60,895 nt of DNA from Gammaproteobacteria bacterium (lineage in GTDB: Bacteria; Pseudomonadota; Gammaproteobacteria; HK1): positions 1 through 60,895 of the forward strand of contig JAJFJT010000018.1 of NCBI GenBank assembly GCA_021773795.1, written 5' to 3'. Shown piece by piece: positions 18,709-26,235 of the stretch (position 1 is its first letter; every line of letters starts with the position of its first letter). Below the pieces are notes generated by a model. It was given only the letters and a program-made list of their open reading frames with translations, searched no databases and was not told the origin of the DNA. Position numbers and translations under genes: made by a program.

Positions 18709-19168
18709 GTTCCACGTCGTCCTCTACCAACCCGAAATCCCGCCCAATACCGGCAACATTATACGCCTGTGCGCCAATGCCGGGGCCGCGCTCCACCTCA
18801 TCCATCCGCTGGGTTTCGCCATGGATGACCGCAAGCTAAAGCGCGCCGGGCTCGACTACCACGAGTGGGCCAAGATAATGGAACATCCGGATTTCAAAAG
18901 CTTTCAGAGCAGTATTTCGCCTCACCGACTACTCGCCTTTTCCACCCGCGGAACGTGCCGCTACGACGACTTCAGCTTCCAGCCGGGTGATGCCCTGCTA
19001 TTCGGCCCGGAAACCCGCGGGCTGCCAACGGAGCTCCTTGCCGAGGTCCCGGAGCAGCAGTGCCTGCGAATCCCCATGCGCCCGGACAATCGCAGCCTGA
19101 ATCTATCCAATGCCGTGGCCATCGTCCTCTACGAGGCCTGGCGGCAAACGGATTTTTCAGGCTCCTAG
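18707..19168 (+). CDS. trmL: tRNA (cytidine(34)-2'-O)-methyltransferase TrmL
   Basis: The product (153 aa) is a SPOUT-fold enzyme that 2'-O-methylates the wobble base of tRNA-Leu isoacceptors. It starts MFHVVLYQPEIPPNTGNIIR, has the LGFAMDD and LLFGPETRGLP segments and the C-terminal knot NRSLNLSNAVAIVLYEAWRQ. The start is fixed by the family N-terminus. An upstream in-frame extension lies inside the opposite pyrD-like gene and is not considered real. No clear ribosome site is seen. Confidence 0.95.
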   Translation: MFHVVLYQPEIPPNTGNIIRLCANAGAALHLIHPLGFAMDDRKLKRAGLDYHEWAKIMEHPDFKSFQSSISPHRLLAFSTRGTCRYDDFSFQPGDALLFGPETRGLPTELLAEVPEQQCLRIPMRPDNRSLNLSNAVAIVLYEAWRQTDFSGS

Positions 19169-19189
19169 GATTTGCGCCTGCACCAGAAC

Positions 19190-21115
19190 ATGGCGCGCGA
19201 TTTCGCAGGCTTGCTGCTGCTATTTTCTGCCCTCGTAGTGAGCCTGGTTTACAACGGCATTCATCTGCAGTACTTCGCCGTCGCCATCGCGCTGTTGTTA
19301 TGCGCCTTGACCTACGGCCTGCTGGCCAGCTACCGCGACGGTGTTGTTTTTTCCATCACCCGGGTCACCTTCAGCCTGTTGCTGTTCTGGGCCTGGCTGG
19401 GACTGAGTATTTTCTGGAGCGTGACACCCTATGTCAGCGTCATCATGTTCTGGTGGCTGGGCGCGCTACCGCTTGCCTTTCTGAGCTGGGTGTTGCTTCC
19501 CTCAACACTGCGCTGGAAAAGCCTCTTTCCGCTTATCCAATGCCTCGGCCTCGCCCTGGCACTATTTGCGCTGTATCAAAATTTTTTTCTGCACACGGAC
19601 CCTCGCTCGATCTTCTTGAACCGCAACTCCCACGCCGCCTTTTTGAATCTCATCGCACTGGCCGGCATGGGTACGTTGCTGCATGCCCTCGCAGCCAAGC
19701 GCGCCAGCGCGCTGTGGTACGCCGTGGTACTTTTCCTGCTTGCTCTGGCGGTCTTTCTTACGGGTAGTCGTGGCGCCACCCTGGCACTTCTCATCGGTAG
19801 CGTGATTGTGCTCCGACCACACCGCCCCAAACTGTCCGGCCATGCCGAGCTGATAGTTATCCTGCTATTGGTCTGCGCTTATGCCCTGACCAATCTTGGT
19901 TTTATGGCGGGACAGTCCAATGTCGACCGACTGCTTAACCTCTACACGCCGGGCAGTGCGGGGCTCAGCCGCTTTGTTATCTGGGAGGCGGGCTGGCGCA
20001 TGTTTGCCGATGCGCCGTGGCTGGGGTGGGGAGCGGGCACCTTCTGGCTGGCCTTTCCCCAATATCGCCACGCCACAGATATGAGCGCCGGCTTTTATGC
20101 CCACAACGACTACCTGCAACTGGCCATAGAGAACGGTCTTATCGGCCTCGTGCTATTTCTGGCCCTGCTCGTGGCGGTGCTGCGACTCTACGCCCGGGCG
20201 CGGCACCTCGAAGCGGGAAATGCCTCCCGGAATCGGGAGATTTCCGCGTTATTCGCGGCCCTCGCAGCAACTGCCCTGCACAGCTTTTTTACCTTCAACC
20301 TCTACGTCTTTCCCATCGCCATACTCGTGGGCCTCATACTTGGCCGACTGCATCAGTTAGCCTATACAAAACCGCAACCGGCAGGATGGTCCTTCTCTCC
20401 AGCCAGGTTTTTCCGGCCCCTACCCTATCGGCTCATGATTATATTGGGCAGCGCCATACCTCTCGTCTACCTGTTGAGTCTGGGGCTGGCCTATCACCTG
20501 TCCATGGAGGCCCGCGGGCTACTGAATCAGGGCCAATATCGACAAGCGCTCACTACCCTGAAGCAAGCCCAACGCTATGGTCCCGAGATTCATGTGTCGC
20601 TGTTGGAAGAGGCGCGGATATATACCCTCTTGCTGAAACGGAAAACAGAAATGCCCGCCGAGCAGCGTGCCATCCTCTATGCTGAGGCCCAGCGCCTGCT
20701 GGATAAGGCCCAGAACAATAACCCCCTCTCACCCGATAATTATTATTACCGGGCGCGCCTGACCCAGACTATGCAAACACTTGCGAGCACTGACTGGAAA
20801 GCCCGAACTACGCATTTCTACCGCGAAGCGCTAAGAGTGGATCCGCTGTACTACCAGGCCCGTGTGGCCTACGCCCGTTTCTTGTTAGCGGATTCAAAGG
20901 CACCCAGGGCATTGGCGATACTGGAGGGTGGGAGCCGCTACCCCTATCCGCCCAGCATGGCGGTATTACGCTACTACCACCTGCTGGCCGAGCAAAACCG
21001 GGCTGCCGGAAATCTTAAAAGAACGACAAAGGTCGAGGCCCGTTACCATGAGTTAGCAGCGCAACTCATCACTATGGGGATATTGCTTAAGAAGGAAGGT
21101 AGCATCACGGAATAA
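19190..21115 (+). CDS. O-antigen ligase / O-oligosaccharyltransferase-like membrane protein
   Basis: A 641-aa protein with about ten to twelve transmembrane segments in residues 1-440, then a soluble TPR-like helical tail (ALTTLKQAQRYGPEI, EALRVDPLYYQARVAYARFLL). The Wzy_C signature is clear: LTGSRGATLALLIG, GWGAGTFWLAFP and AHNDYLQLAIENGLIG, where the histidine is conserved in WaaL/PglL enzymes. Such proteins transfer lipid-linked glycans to lipid A, or to pilins in the PglL/PilO group. It ends 91 bases from mshP, tail to tail. ATG 19190 is preferred over an upstream TTG with AGGA too close. Acceptor unknown. Confidence 0.85.
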   Translation: MARDFAGLLLLFSALVVSLVYNGIHLQYFAVAIALLLCALTYGLLASYRDGVVFSITRVTFSLLLFWAWLGLSIFWSVTPYVSVIMFWWLGALPLAFLSWVLLPSTLRWKSLFPLIQCLGLALALFALYQNFFLHTDPRSIFLNRNSHAAFLNLIALAGMGTLLHALAAKRASALWYAVVLFLLALAVFLTGSRGATLALLIGSVIVLRPHRPKLSGHAELIVILLLVCAYALTNLGFMAGQSNVDRLLNLYTPGSAGLSRFVIWEAGWRMFADAPWLGWGAGTFWLAFPQYRHATDMSAGFYAHNDYLQLAIENGLIGLVLFLALLVAVLRLYARARHLEAGNASRNREISALFAALAATALHSFFTFNLYVFPIAILVGLILGRLHQLAYTKPQPAGWSFSPARFFRPLPYRLMIILGSAIPLVYLLSLGLAYHLSMEARGLLNQGQYRQALTTLKQAQRYGPEIHVSLLEEARIYTLLLKRKTEMPAEQRAILYAEAQRLLDKAQNNNPLSPDNYYYRARLTQTMQTLASTDWKARTTHFYREALRVDPLYYQARVAYARFLLADSKAPRALAILEGGSRYPYPPSMAVLRYYHLLAEQNRAAGNLKRTTKVEARYHELAAQLITMGILLKKEGSITE

Positions 21116-21206
21116 CAATGAAAGCTTTCCCGGAAGCTAACAGCACCATAATACGTGGCATATCATGGCGCTTGGCCGGGATGATGAAGGGAGTGCCCGC
21201 CACCCG

Positions 21207-21599
21207 CTACGGGAAAACGACGGTGGCCAGCACTTGGCGGGAGACGAAGCTGTGGTCGCCCAGACTGCCACGGCTGGCGGTGGCAATGAGGTTATAAACC
21301 GTGTAGTTGGTAGCACCCTCGACAACCGCTTGGCTAACACAATCCACACTTAATGCGTGTCCATCCAGACCGAAGGCCACGGAGCCAGGGCAAGTGAGTG
21401 AGGACGCAGCATTGTTGACGATATCAGCAGTGGCCCATTCGATACCGCTACGGGCTGCAAAATGGGCCCGCGTACCCAGCACCGACAGCATGCCACTAGT
21501 CTGCTGCGTCCCACTAAGGCTGGCCATGTAGCCACCCAATGCCGCGAGCACCACGAGTAAAAAGATGGCGCTTACTAGTGCAAAGCCCTGCTGTCTCAT
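21207..21599 (-). CDS. mshP: MSHA biogenesis protein MshP
   Basis: A 130-aa pseudopilin-like protein beginning MRQQGFALVSAIFLLVVLAAL: a short basic leader, a prepilin-like G/F cleavage site and a hydrophobic helix that lacks the usual Glu at position 5, as in MshP and PilX. It is the last gene of the msh operon. Its start overlaps the mshO stop (ATGA). Confidence 0.85.
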   Translation of the reverse strand: MRQQGFALVSAIFLLVVLAALGGYMASLSGTQQTSGMLSVLGTRAHFAARSGIEWATADIVNNAASSLTCPGSVAFGLDGHALSVDCVSQAVVEGATNYTVYNLIATASRGSLGDHSFVSRQVLATVVFP

Positions 21600-22483
21600 G
21601 GCACGTTACTGACGTGAACCTGTTGCATCAGGGCCACGCGCTCCCCCTGATTCGATACCGTAATGCGCAATGTGAGTAAACCGCCACGAGTAGCGGTACC
21701 CGCCTGATAGCTGAAACTGCAGGCAGTAATGCCATCTGCCAGCAAATGGCCGACAGCGCCTGCTCCCGTCAACTCGGCAGCACTATCCACGTTAGCCTGA
21801 ATCGGAGTAACCACGTGACCCGCATAGCGGGTCACGCTACCTGCCCCCAGGTTGCAGAGATAGGCCACCGGCCCATCGACGATATAAAAGCGCTGTCCGG
21901 GGGAAGTCAGGGGAAAAGGCGCGGCACGAGTGAAACCAACGGACGCAGCCGTCACGGTCTGTAAAGCTGCCACGTTATCCAAGGCGTAAAAATCGGCACC
22001 CACCTGGCCAGTGTTGTAGATGACCAGGCAGTCTACCGTTCCAGTGGCGCAATCCCCTGGTACTGCACCCGGGTTGCTAATGATCAAACCCGGAGTAAGC
22101 AGATTGGGGAGTACTCCAAGCACTTCGAAGGTATCGGTAACGGCGGTGAAATCCAAAAAATCTTCCGTGCCTAAGGGACCGACCTCAGCACGATAGCGCG
22201 CACCACTCACGGTACGGGCAAACTCAATCACTCGACCCGTGCCATCCACACGAATACTGTTGGGCAAGGCCAGTCGAATCTCGCGGCTCATGCGCTCAAG
22301 GCTAACCGATGCCACGTCCACCAGTTGCGCACGGCGGCTGAGATCCATGAAGCCCTGGATGGGTTTGGTAATAAAGCGCCCCACCACCACGGCAACGATA
22401 CCCGTGATCATGATCACCATGATCATCTCAATGAGGGTAAAGCCCCGCCCTTGGAAATTGGCCGGGAAGCTAGAAATTGGCAC
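21596..22483 (-). CDS. mshO: MSHA minor pilin MshO (PilW-like)
   Basis: A 295-aa prepilin. The start is GTG; a leader of 14 residues ends in a glycine before FTLIEMIMVIMITGIVAVVV, the type III signal with Glu5. The long C-terminal beta region contains cysteine pairs (GDCATGTVDC, YLCNLG, TACSF). It overlaps the mshD end by 14 bases. It probably belongs to the initiating tip complex of the MSHA pilus. Confidence 0.88.
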   Translation of the reverse strand: MPISSFPANFQGRGFTLIEMIMVIMITGIVAVVVGRFITKPIQGFMDLSRRAQLVDVASVSLERMSREIRLALPNSIRVDGTGRVIEFARTVSGARYRAEVGPLGTEDFLDFTAVTDTFEVLGVLPNLLTPGLIISNPGAVPGDCATGTVDCLVIYNTGQVGADFYALDNVAALQTVTAASVGFTRAAPFPLTSPGQRFYIVDGPVAYLCNLGAGSVTRYAGHVVTPIQANVDSAAELTGAGAVGHLLADGITACSFSYQAGTATRGGLLTLRITVSNQGERVALMQQVHVSNVP

Positions 22484-22970
22484 GGTACCCCGTAAGGGTG
22501 ATACCCACCCCCGGCACCCGTGTATAACCCACGGTCACCTCTACGCGTTGTACCGGAGCGCCGTTCAGGGTGGCCGCGACCACGCTGACGCCAACCGTAT
22601 AGTCGGGCAAATCATCGATGGGTGCACCAAACTGATCGCAGGCACAACTACCCAGTACCGGGCAAGCCGTGCTGGTGCTCAGACAGCCATTGTTAGCCAG
22701 CGAATGGTAATCATCCACATCATCAAAAATTGCCCGATTGGCACCTTCAGTGTCGGCATCGGGATCGGCGAAGTCCCGCAGCAGGATCTCTTCCAGATAA
22801 GACTGGGCAATGGCCAGGGACTGCATCCTTAAAATTGGGTCCGCACTCTTTGCGGTCGTCAGGTTCATCACCGCAAGTATCCCCACCAGACCCACTGAGA
22901 TGATCACGATACTGATCACCAGCTCAATGAGGGTCGCGCCGTGCTGGCCACGGCGGCGGTCAGAGCGCAT
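22470..22970 (-). CDS. mshD: MSHA minor pilin MshD (PilV-like)
   Basis: A 166-aa prepilin starting MRSDRRRGQHGATLIELVISIVIISVGLVG: cleavage after Gly, Ala at +1 and Glu5. The body has SYLEEILLRDFADPDAD, typical of MshD/PilV-class proteins, and several cysteines in the middle. The internal ATG at 22970 is chosen because everything upstream in frame lies within mshC and lacks a pilin-like leader. It overlaps mshC by 11 bases. Confidence 0.88.
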   Translation of the reverse strand: MRSDRRRGQHGATLIELVISIVIISVGLVGILAVMNLTTAKSADPILRMQSLAIAQSYLEEILLRDFADPDADTEGANRAIFDDVDDYHSLANNGCLSTSTACPVLGSCACDQFGAPIDDLPDYTVGVSVVAATLNGAPVQRVEVTVGYTRVPGVGITLTGYRANF

Positions 22971-23430
22971 GGGCGTAGCCGGTTCCTGCTTCAATACGCA
23001 GACCGAGGGAACCGATGGACAGATTAGTGGCCGCGCCCAGGATGTTTCCGGAACCTGGGTCTCGTGGCCGCCCGGCGCGGTCGAAATAGAGGCTCGCCGT
23101 ACTCCCCACGCTAATGCCCGCTGGCGGACTGGCAGCAAAGCCGCCAACCCGCGTCGGATGGGCAATGGCCACGCTAAAGGCACCGCTGCGACAGCCACCA
23201 TTGCGCCGATTCAGACTGTAGCCGCCGGCATTGACGCTCAATTGCACATCACAACCCGAAGCCAGCGCCACCTTCTGTGCATAGCGGGCCGCTGCCAGGG
23301 TCTCCTCAAAGAAGCCACGCTCGTCGAAGACGCCCTGATTGAAAAAACGCGGCAAGGCCACCACAGCAAGGATCCCGGTGATGCTAATGACCATCACCAG
23401 TTCCATGAGGCTAAAGCCAGCAGAGGCCAT
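22960..23430 (-). CDS. mshC: MSHA minor pilin MshC
   Basis: A 156-aa prepilin whose best start (23430) gives MASAGFSLMELVMVISITGILAVVALPRFF: a 5-residue leader, G/F site and Glu5. The C-terminal domain has CDVQLSVN and NGGCRSGAFSV, probably one disulfide. A longer in-frame reading begins 40 codons upstream but gives an implausibly long leader. A 243-base gap with no strong signal (only a CCTGC/GCAGG hairpin without T-run) separates it from mshA. Confidence 0.87.
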   Translation of the reverse strand: MASAGFSLMELVMVISITGILAVVALPRFFNQGVFDERGFFEETLAAARYAQKVALASGCDVQLSVNAGGYSLNRRNGGCRSGAFSVAIAHPTRVGGFAASPPAGISVGSTASLYFDRAGRPRDPGSGNILGAATNLSIGSLGLRIEAGTGYAHAL

Positions 23431-23673
23431 CGCCCCCTGATATGGATTTGGGAGGCCCTGCACGATCCTTCCGACAAGCGGGCACAGACCTTGCCTCAAC
23501 ACAGGCTGATGCTCACGCAACAAAACGAAAACGGCTGATTGGCAGGTCACTCCGAAGGCGGCGCAGAGAAGAACCGGAGTCCGTTGAAATACCGCAACGT
23601 ACTCCTATGCCCCCCACATCACCTGCGGAGCAGGCTTTGTGAAAATAACGGGGTCCAGACCAACCAGCGTTTC

Positions 23674-24048
23674 CTAGTTGATGCCGTGACCGATAAAGGT
23701 TGCACTGGTAGACGTTGGACCATTCAAGGTACAGGTCGTCGTGCCTCCGGCCGAAATACCAGCAGGAGTAATGGTATAGCCAGCCGAAGGTAAGCCTCCA
23801 TCAAGAGTGCCGTCGAGAACGTCACAATCAGCTACTGCAATGCTATCGGTCGTATTGCCTACACTGCGCACAGCCACATTAATAGCCGAACCGGAACCCA
23901 GCGCTCCCGCCACGCCTGCAGTAGTCGCCTGTTGGGCCTCGTCAGAAAGATCAACGAATTTTGGTATCGCAGTGGCCGCCAGTATACCGAGGATGACGAT
24001 TACCATTACCAACTCAATCAGGGTAAAACCCGCTTGTTGCTTACTCAT
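23674..24048 (-). CDS. mshA: MSHA major pilin MshA
   Basis: A 124-aa prepilin, MSKQQAGFTLIELVMVIVILGILAATAIPKFVDLSDEAQQAT, matching MshA/MshB pilins over the whole N-terminal helix. Two cysteines (VADCDV and TTTCTL) should form the C-terminal disulfide. The tail is rich in Ser and Thr. The second of two nearby ATGs is chosen: AAGGAG (24055-24060) sits six bases before it, but directly against the first. It has the best ribosome site in the operon plus a leader hairpin, as expected for the major subunit. Only one MshA/B-type pilin is present. Confidence 0.92.
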   Translation of the reverse strand: MSKQQAGFTLIELVMVIVILGILAATAIPKFVDLSDEAQQATTAGVAGALGSGSAINVAVRSVGNTTDSIAVADCDVLDGTLDGGLPSAGYTITPAGISAGGTTTCTLNGPTSTSATFIGHGIN

Positions 24049-24054
24049 TTCCAT

Positions 24055-24078
24055 CTCCTTTGATCGGGGCATTGCCCC
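24055..24078 (-). promoter_or_regulatory. mshA leader: hairpin plus strong ribosome site
   Basis: Just upstream of mshA the minus strand has a compact hairpin GGGGC-AAT-GCCCC (24066-24078), then the Shine-Dalgarno sequence AAGGAG (24055-24060), six bases from the ATG. A stable 5' hairpin close to a strong ribosome site could protect a highly expressed pilin message. The structure is read directly; the role is inferred. No convincing promoter hexamers were found in the 94-base gap. Confidence 0.5.
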
Positions 24079-24142
24079 ACCTTTGTGGATGGCATAAAGC
24101 TATACCATCCGATTTAACAAAACTTCTAACAACCGCACATAT

Positions 24143-24736
24143 TCAGTGACTACCATCCGTCTTGGCGCTCCAGTGATAGGGCTCACGCGGAACCAGATGG
24201 ATAGCCGAAAAGCCGTCTGTCCCCGGGTCATAACGACCATTACCATCCACGTCGGTATAGCGTAGATGCGCCTGGAAGCGCGCCCTTTTTGGCCCCGGCA
24301 ACTCGCTGTAAAAAGAGCCCTCATGGTTAACCCGGTACACCAGACTGGCTTCACCGGCATCGAAATACCAGCTTCCGCCCGCAACGCTGCCCGGGTCCAT
24401 GTCGTGTAACTCGCCCAAATAATTAGCAGAGCGCTGAAGTGGCGAAACCATAGCATCGCCCTGCTGCGAACTCCGCAACTTGATAGCAAAGGGATTGCTG
24501 TGCTCCAGCTCGGCAATGGCCGCATAATCCTGATGTATTAAACGACTCAGGGCGGTCATCCCCAGGGCCTGCTGAAGGTTATAGAGCGTCGCCTCCATGC
24601 TGCTTTGCTCTGCCCGTGCCATCAGCGTGCGCATCTTGTGGATACCCACCACGATAAGCACCAACACGATAGCAGTCACCATGCCCAATTCCATCAGGCT
24701 CAGCTGCCGCTGAATATGTTGACTAAAAAGGGCCAT
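24143..24736 (-). CDS. mshF: MshF-like pseudopilin
   Basis: A 197-aa protein with an N-terminal leader and hydrophobic helix (LSLMELGMVTAIVLVLIVVG) resembling a prepilin, then a globular domain with GGSWYFDAGEASLVYRVN and the acidic loop DVDGNGRYDPGTDG, possibly Ca-binding. Position between mshG and mshA identifies it as MshF. The residue before the putative mature N-terminus is Gln, not Gly, so processing by the prepilin peptidase is uncertain. Its ATG lies three bases beyond the TA end of the 265-bp element and has no clear ribosome site. Confidence 0.75.
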   Translation of the reverse strand: MALFSQHIQRQLSLMELGMVTAIVLVLIVVGIHKMRTLMARAEQSSMEATLYNLQQALGMTALSRLIHQDYAAIAELEHSNPFAIKLRSSQQGDAMVSPLQRSANYLGELHDMDPGSVAGGSWYFDAGEASLVYRVNHEGSFYSELPGPKRARFQAHLRYTDVDGNGRYDPGTDGFSAIHLVPREPYHWSAKTDGSH

Positions 24737-24739
24737 GAC

Positions 24740-25008
24740 TAGGGTCTGTTAACTCTATTGGCATCACAGCGACGGTGGCCATTTTTCTGCCCGCCAAGGC
24801 GCAGCGATTGCCGTGTACTTACGGTACACAAGTGAGTTGCAACGCAGGCGGGTAGAAAAATGGCCCCGTCCCTTCGGGTTGCGCCAAAAATCCAGCCAGC
24901 CTGCATTGCTCGTCGTTCATTTAGAGTCACTAAACTTCTCTCCTCGCGCCTTGCCTGACCGGATTTTTGGCAGCAACGCTGTGATGCCAATAGAGTTAAC
25001 AGACCCTA
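24740..25008. mobile_element. 265-bp TA-flanked inverted-repeat element, copy 2 (MITE-like)
   Basis: Unit 24742-25006, exactly 265 bp, flanked by TA. Its 32-bp terminal repeats, beginning GGGTCTGTTAACTC, are perfect. It keeps the two internal arms of copy 1: GGCCATTTTTC to GAAAAATGGCC with apex GTGTAC/GTACAC, and CCAAAAATCC to GGATTTTTGG with apex TTTAG/CTAAA. It interrupts the msh operon between mshG and mshF without breaking either frame: mshG's TAG is formed by the TA and the element's first G, and mshF's ATG begins three bases after the other TA. Orientation relative to transcription is the same as copy 1. Confidence 0.9.
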
Positions 25009-26232
25009 GCGCTGGGTCGCCGCCGCGCCCAAATCCCACATGGGCAGGAAGACGCCTAGGGCAAGTATCAATACCATGCCCCCCACCGCCACCAAAAGGA
25101 TTGGCTCGATGGTGGCACTGAGGTTTCTGATGTCGTAACTCACCTCACGCTCGTAAAAACCCGCCACCTCCTCCAACATATCATCCACCGCGCCGGTTTC
25201 CTCCCCCACCGCAATCATTTGCAACACCAGCGGTGTGAACATACCGGTGGCCGCAGCGGTACGTGACAGGGAGTCACCGCGCTCAATACCATTGCGCATT
25301 TCCAGCACCCGATCCCCCACATATTCGTTATCCACCGCCCGCGCCACCACCGCGAGAGCCTGAATCAGGGGCACGCCGGAGCGCGCGGTGATGGAAAAGG
25401 CACGGGCAAAACGCCCCAGCGTGGCGCGCTCAAGAATCCCGCCCACCACCGGGATGCGCAGCTTCCACTTATCCCAACGGTAGCGCCCCTCCTCGGTCCG
25501 CACCCAGGCACGGACACCAATAAAAGCGAGTACCAGCAGACCCAGCATATGCGGCCAGTAACTGACGAAGAACGCTGAAACAGACATCAGGATTTGGGTG
25601 GCCCAGGGCAATTCGGCATTAAACTGGGCAAAAACCTTGGCAAAGGCGGGAATCACAAACACATTGATGATCCCCATGGCGATGGTGATGGCGATGATGA
25701 CGAATATCGGGTAACGAAGGGCCGCCTTGATGGCATCCCGGGTCTCTCGTTCCAGCTCCAGATACTGGGTGATACGCAAAAAGGCCTCATCCAGCTGTCC
25801 GGTATTCTCCCCCACCCGCACCAGGCTGATGAACAGGCTGCCGAAGATGTCATCATAGCGGGCCAGAGAATTGCCTAATTCCTGGCCTGACTCCAGGTTT
25901 TCCCTTACCTCGTCCAGAATTTCCACCATGCGTGGATTGCGCGAGGACTCGGAGAGCCGGCGCAGGCCACGAATCAACGGCACCCCCGCCTTCATCAGGG
26001 TGTACATCTGACGGCTGAAGAGAATCAGATCCCCCAGATCCGGGTCCCGTGCGGTAAGGCGTGCATTCAAGGTCGCCAACACATCCGAGTGCACAGTCTC
26101 CTCACGGATGTCTACTGGCGTCACACCGCCATTCAGCAGTTGAGCAGCCACCGCGTCAGCGGAAAGAGCATCGATCTGCCCCTCCAGCAAATCACCGCGG
26201 CTACCCCGTGCCTTGTAGTTATAAAGCGGCAT
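25006..26232 (-). CDS. mshG: MSHA inner-membrane platform protein MshG (GspF/PilC family)
   Basis: A 408-aa platform protein with two GspF repeats and three transmembrane segments. It begins MPLYNYKARGSRGDLLEGQI, has the first repeat LILFSRQMYTLMKAGVPLIRGL and second LGRFARAFSITARSGVPLIQAL, and ends ILALGVFLPMWDLGAAATQR. It would couple the MshE motor to pilin extraction from the membrane. It is four bases downstream of mshE. The stop codon abuts the 265-bp element. Confidence 0.95.
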   Translation of the reverse strand: MPLYNYKARGSRGDLLEGQIDALSADAVAAQLLNGGVTPVDIREETVHSDVLATLNARLTARDPDLGDLILFSRQMYTLMKAGVPLIRGLRRLSESSRNPRMVEILDEVRENLESGQELGNSLARYDDIFGSLFISLVRVGENTGQLDEAFLRITQYLELERETRDAIKAALRYPIFVIIAITIAMGIINVFVIPAFAKVFAQFNAELPWATQILMSVSAFFVSYWPHMLGLLVLAFIGVRAWVRTEEGRYRWDKWKLRIPVVGGILERATLGRFARAFSITARSGVPLIQALAVVARAVDNEYVGDRVLEMRNGIERGDSLSRTAAATGMFTPLVLQMIAVGEETGAVDDMLEEVAGFYEREVSYDIRNLSATIEPILLVAVGGMVLILALGVFLPMWDLGAAATQR

Positions 26233-26235
26233 AAG

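Noticed and set aside
23431-23673. Terminator or hidden mshB gene between mshA and mshC
   Set aside because: The only hairpin (CCTGC-TCC-GCAGG) has no T-run, and no frame encodes a prepilin signal there.
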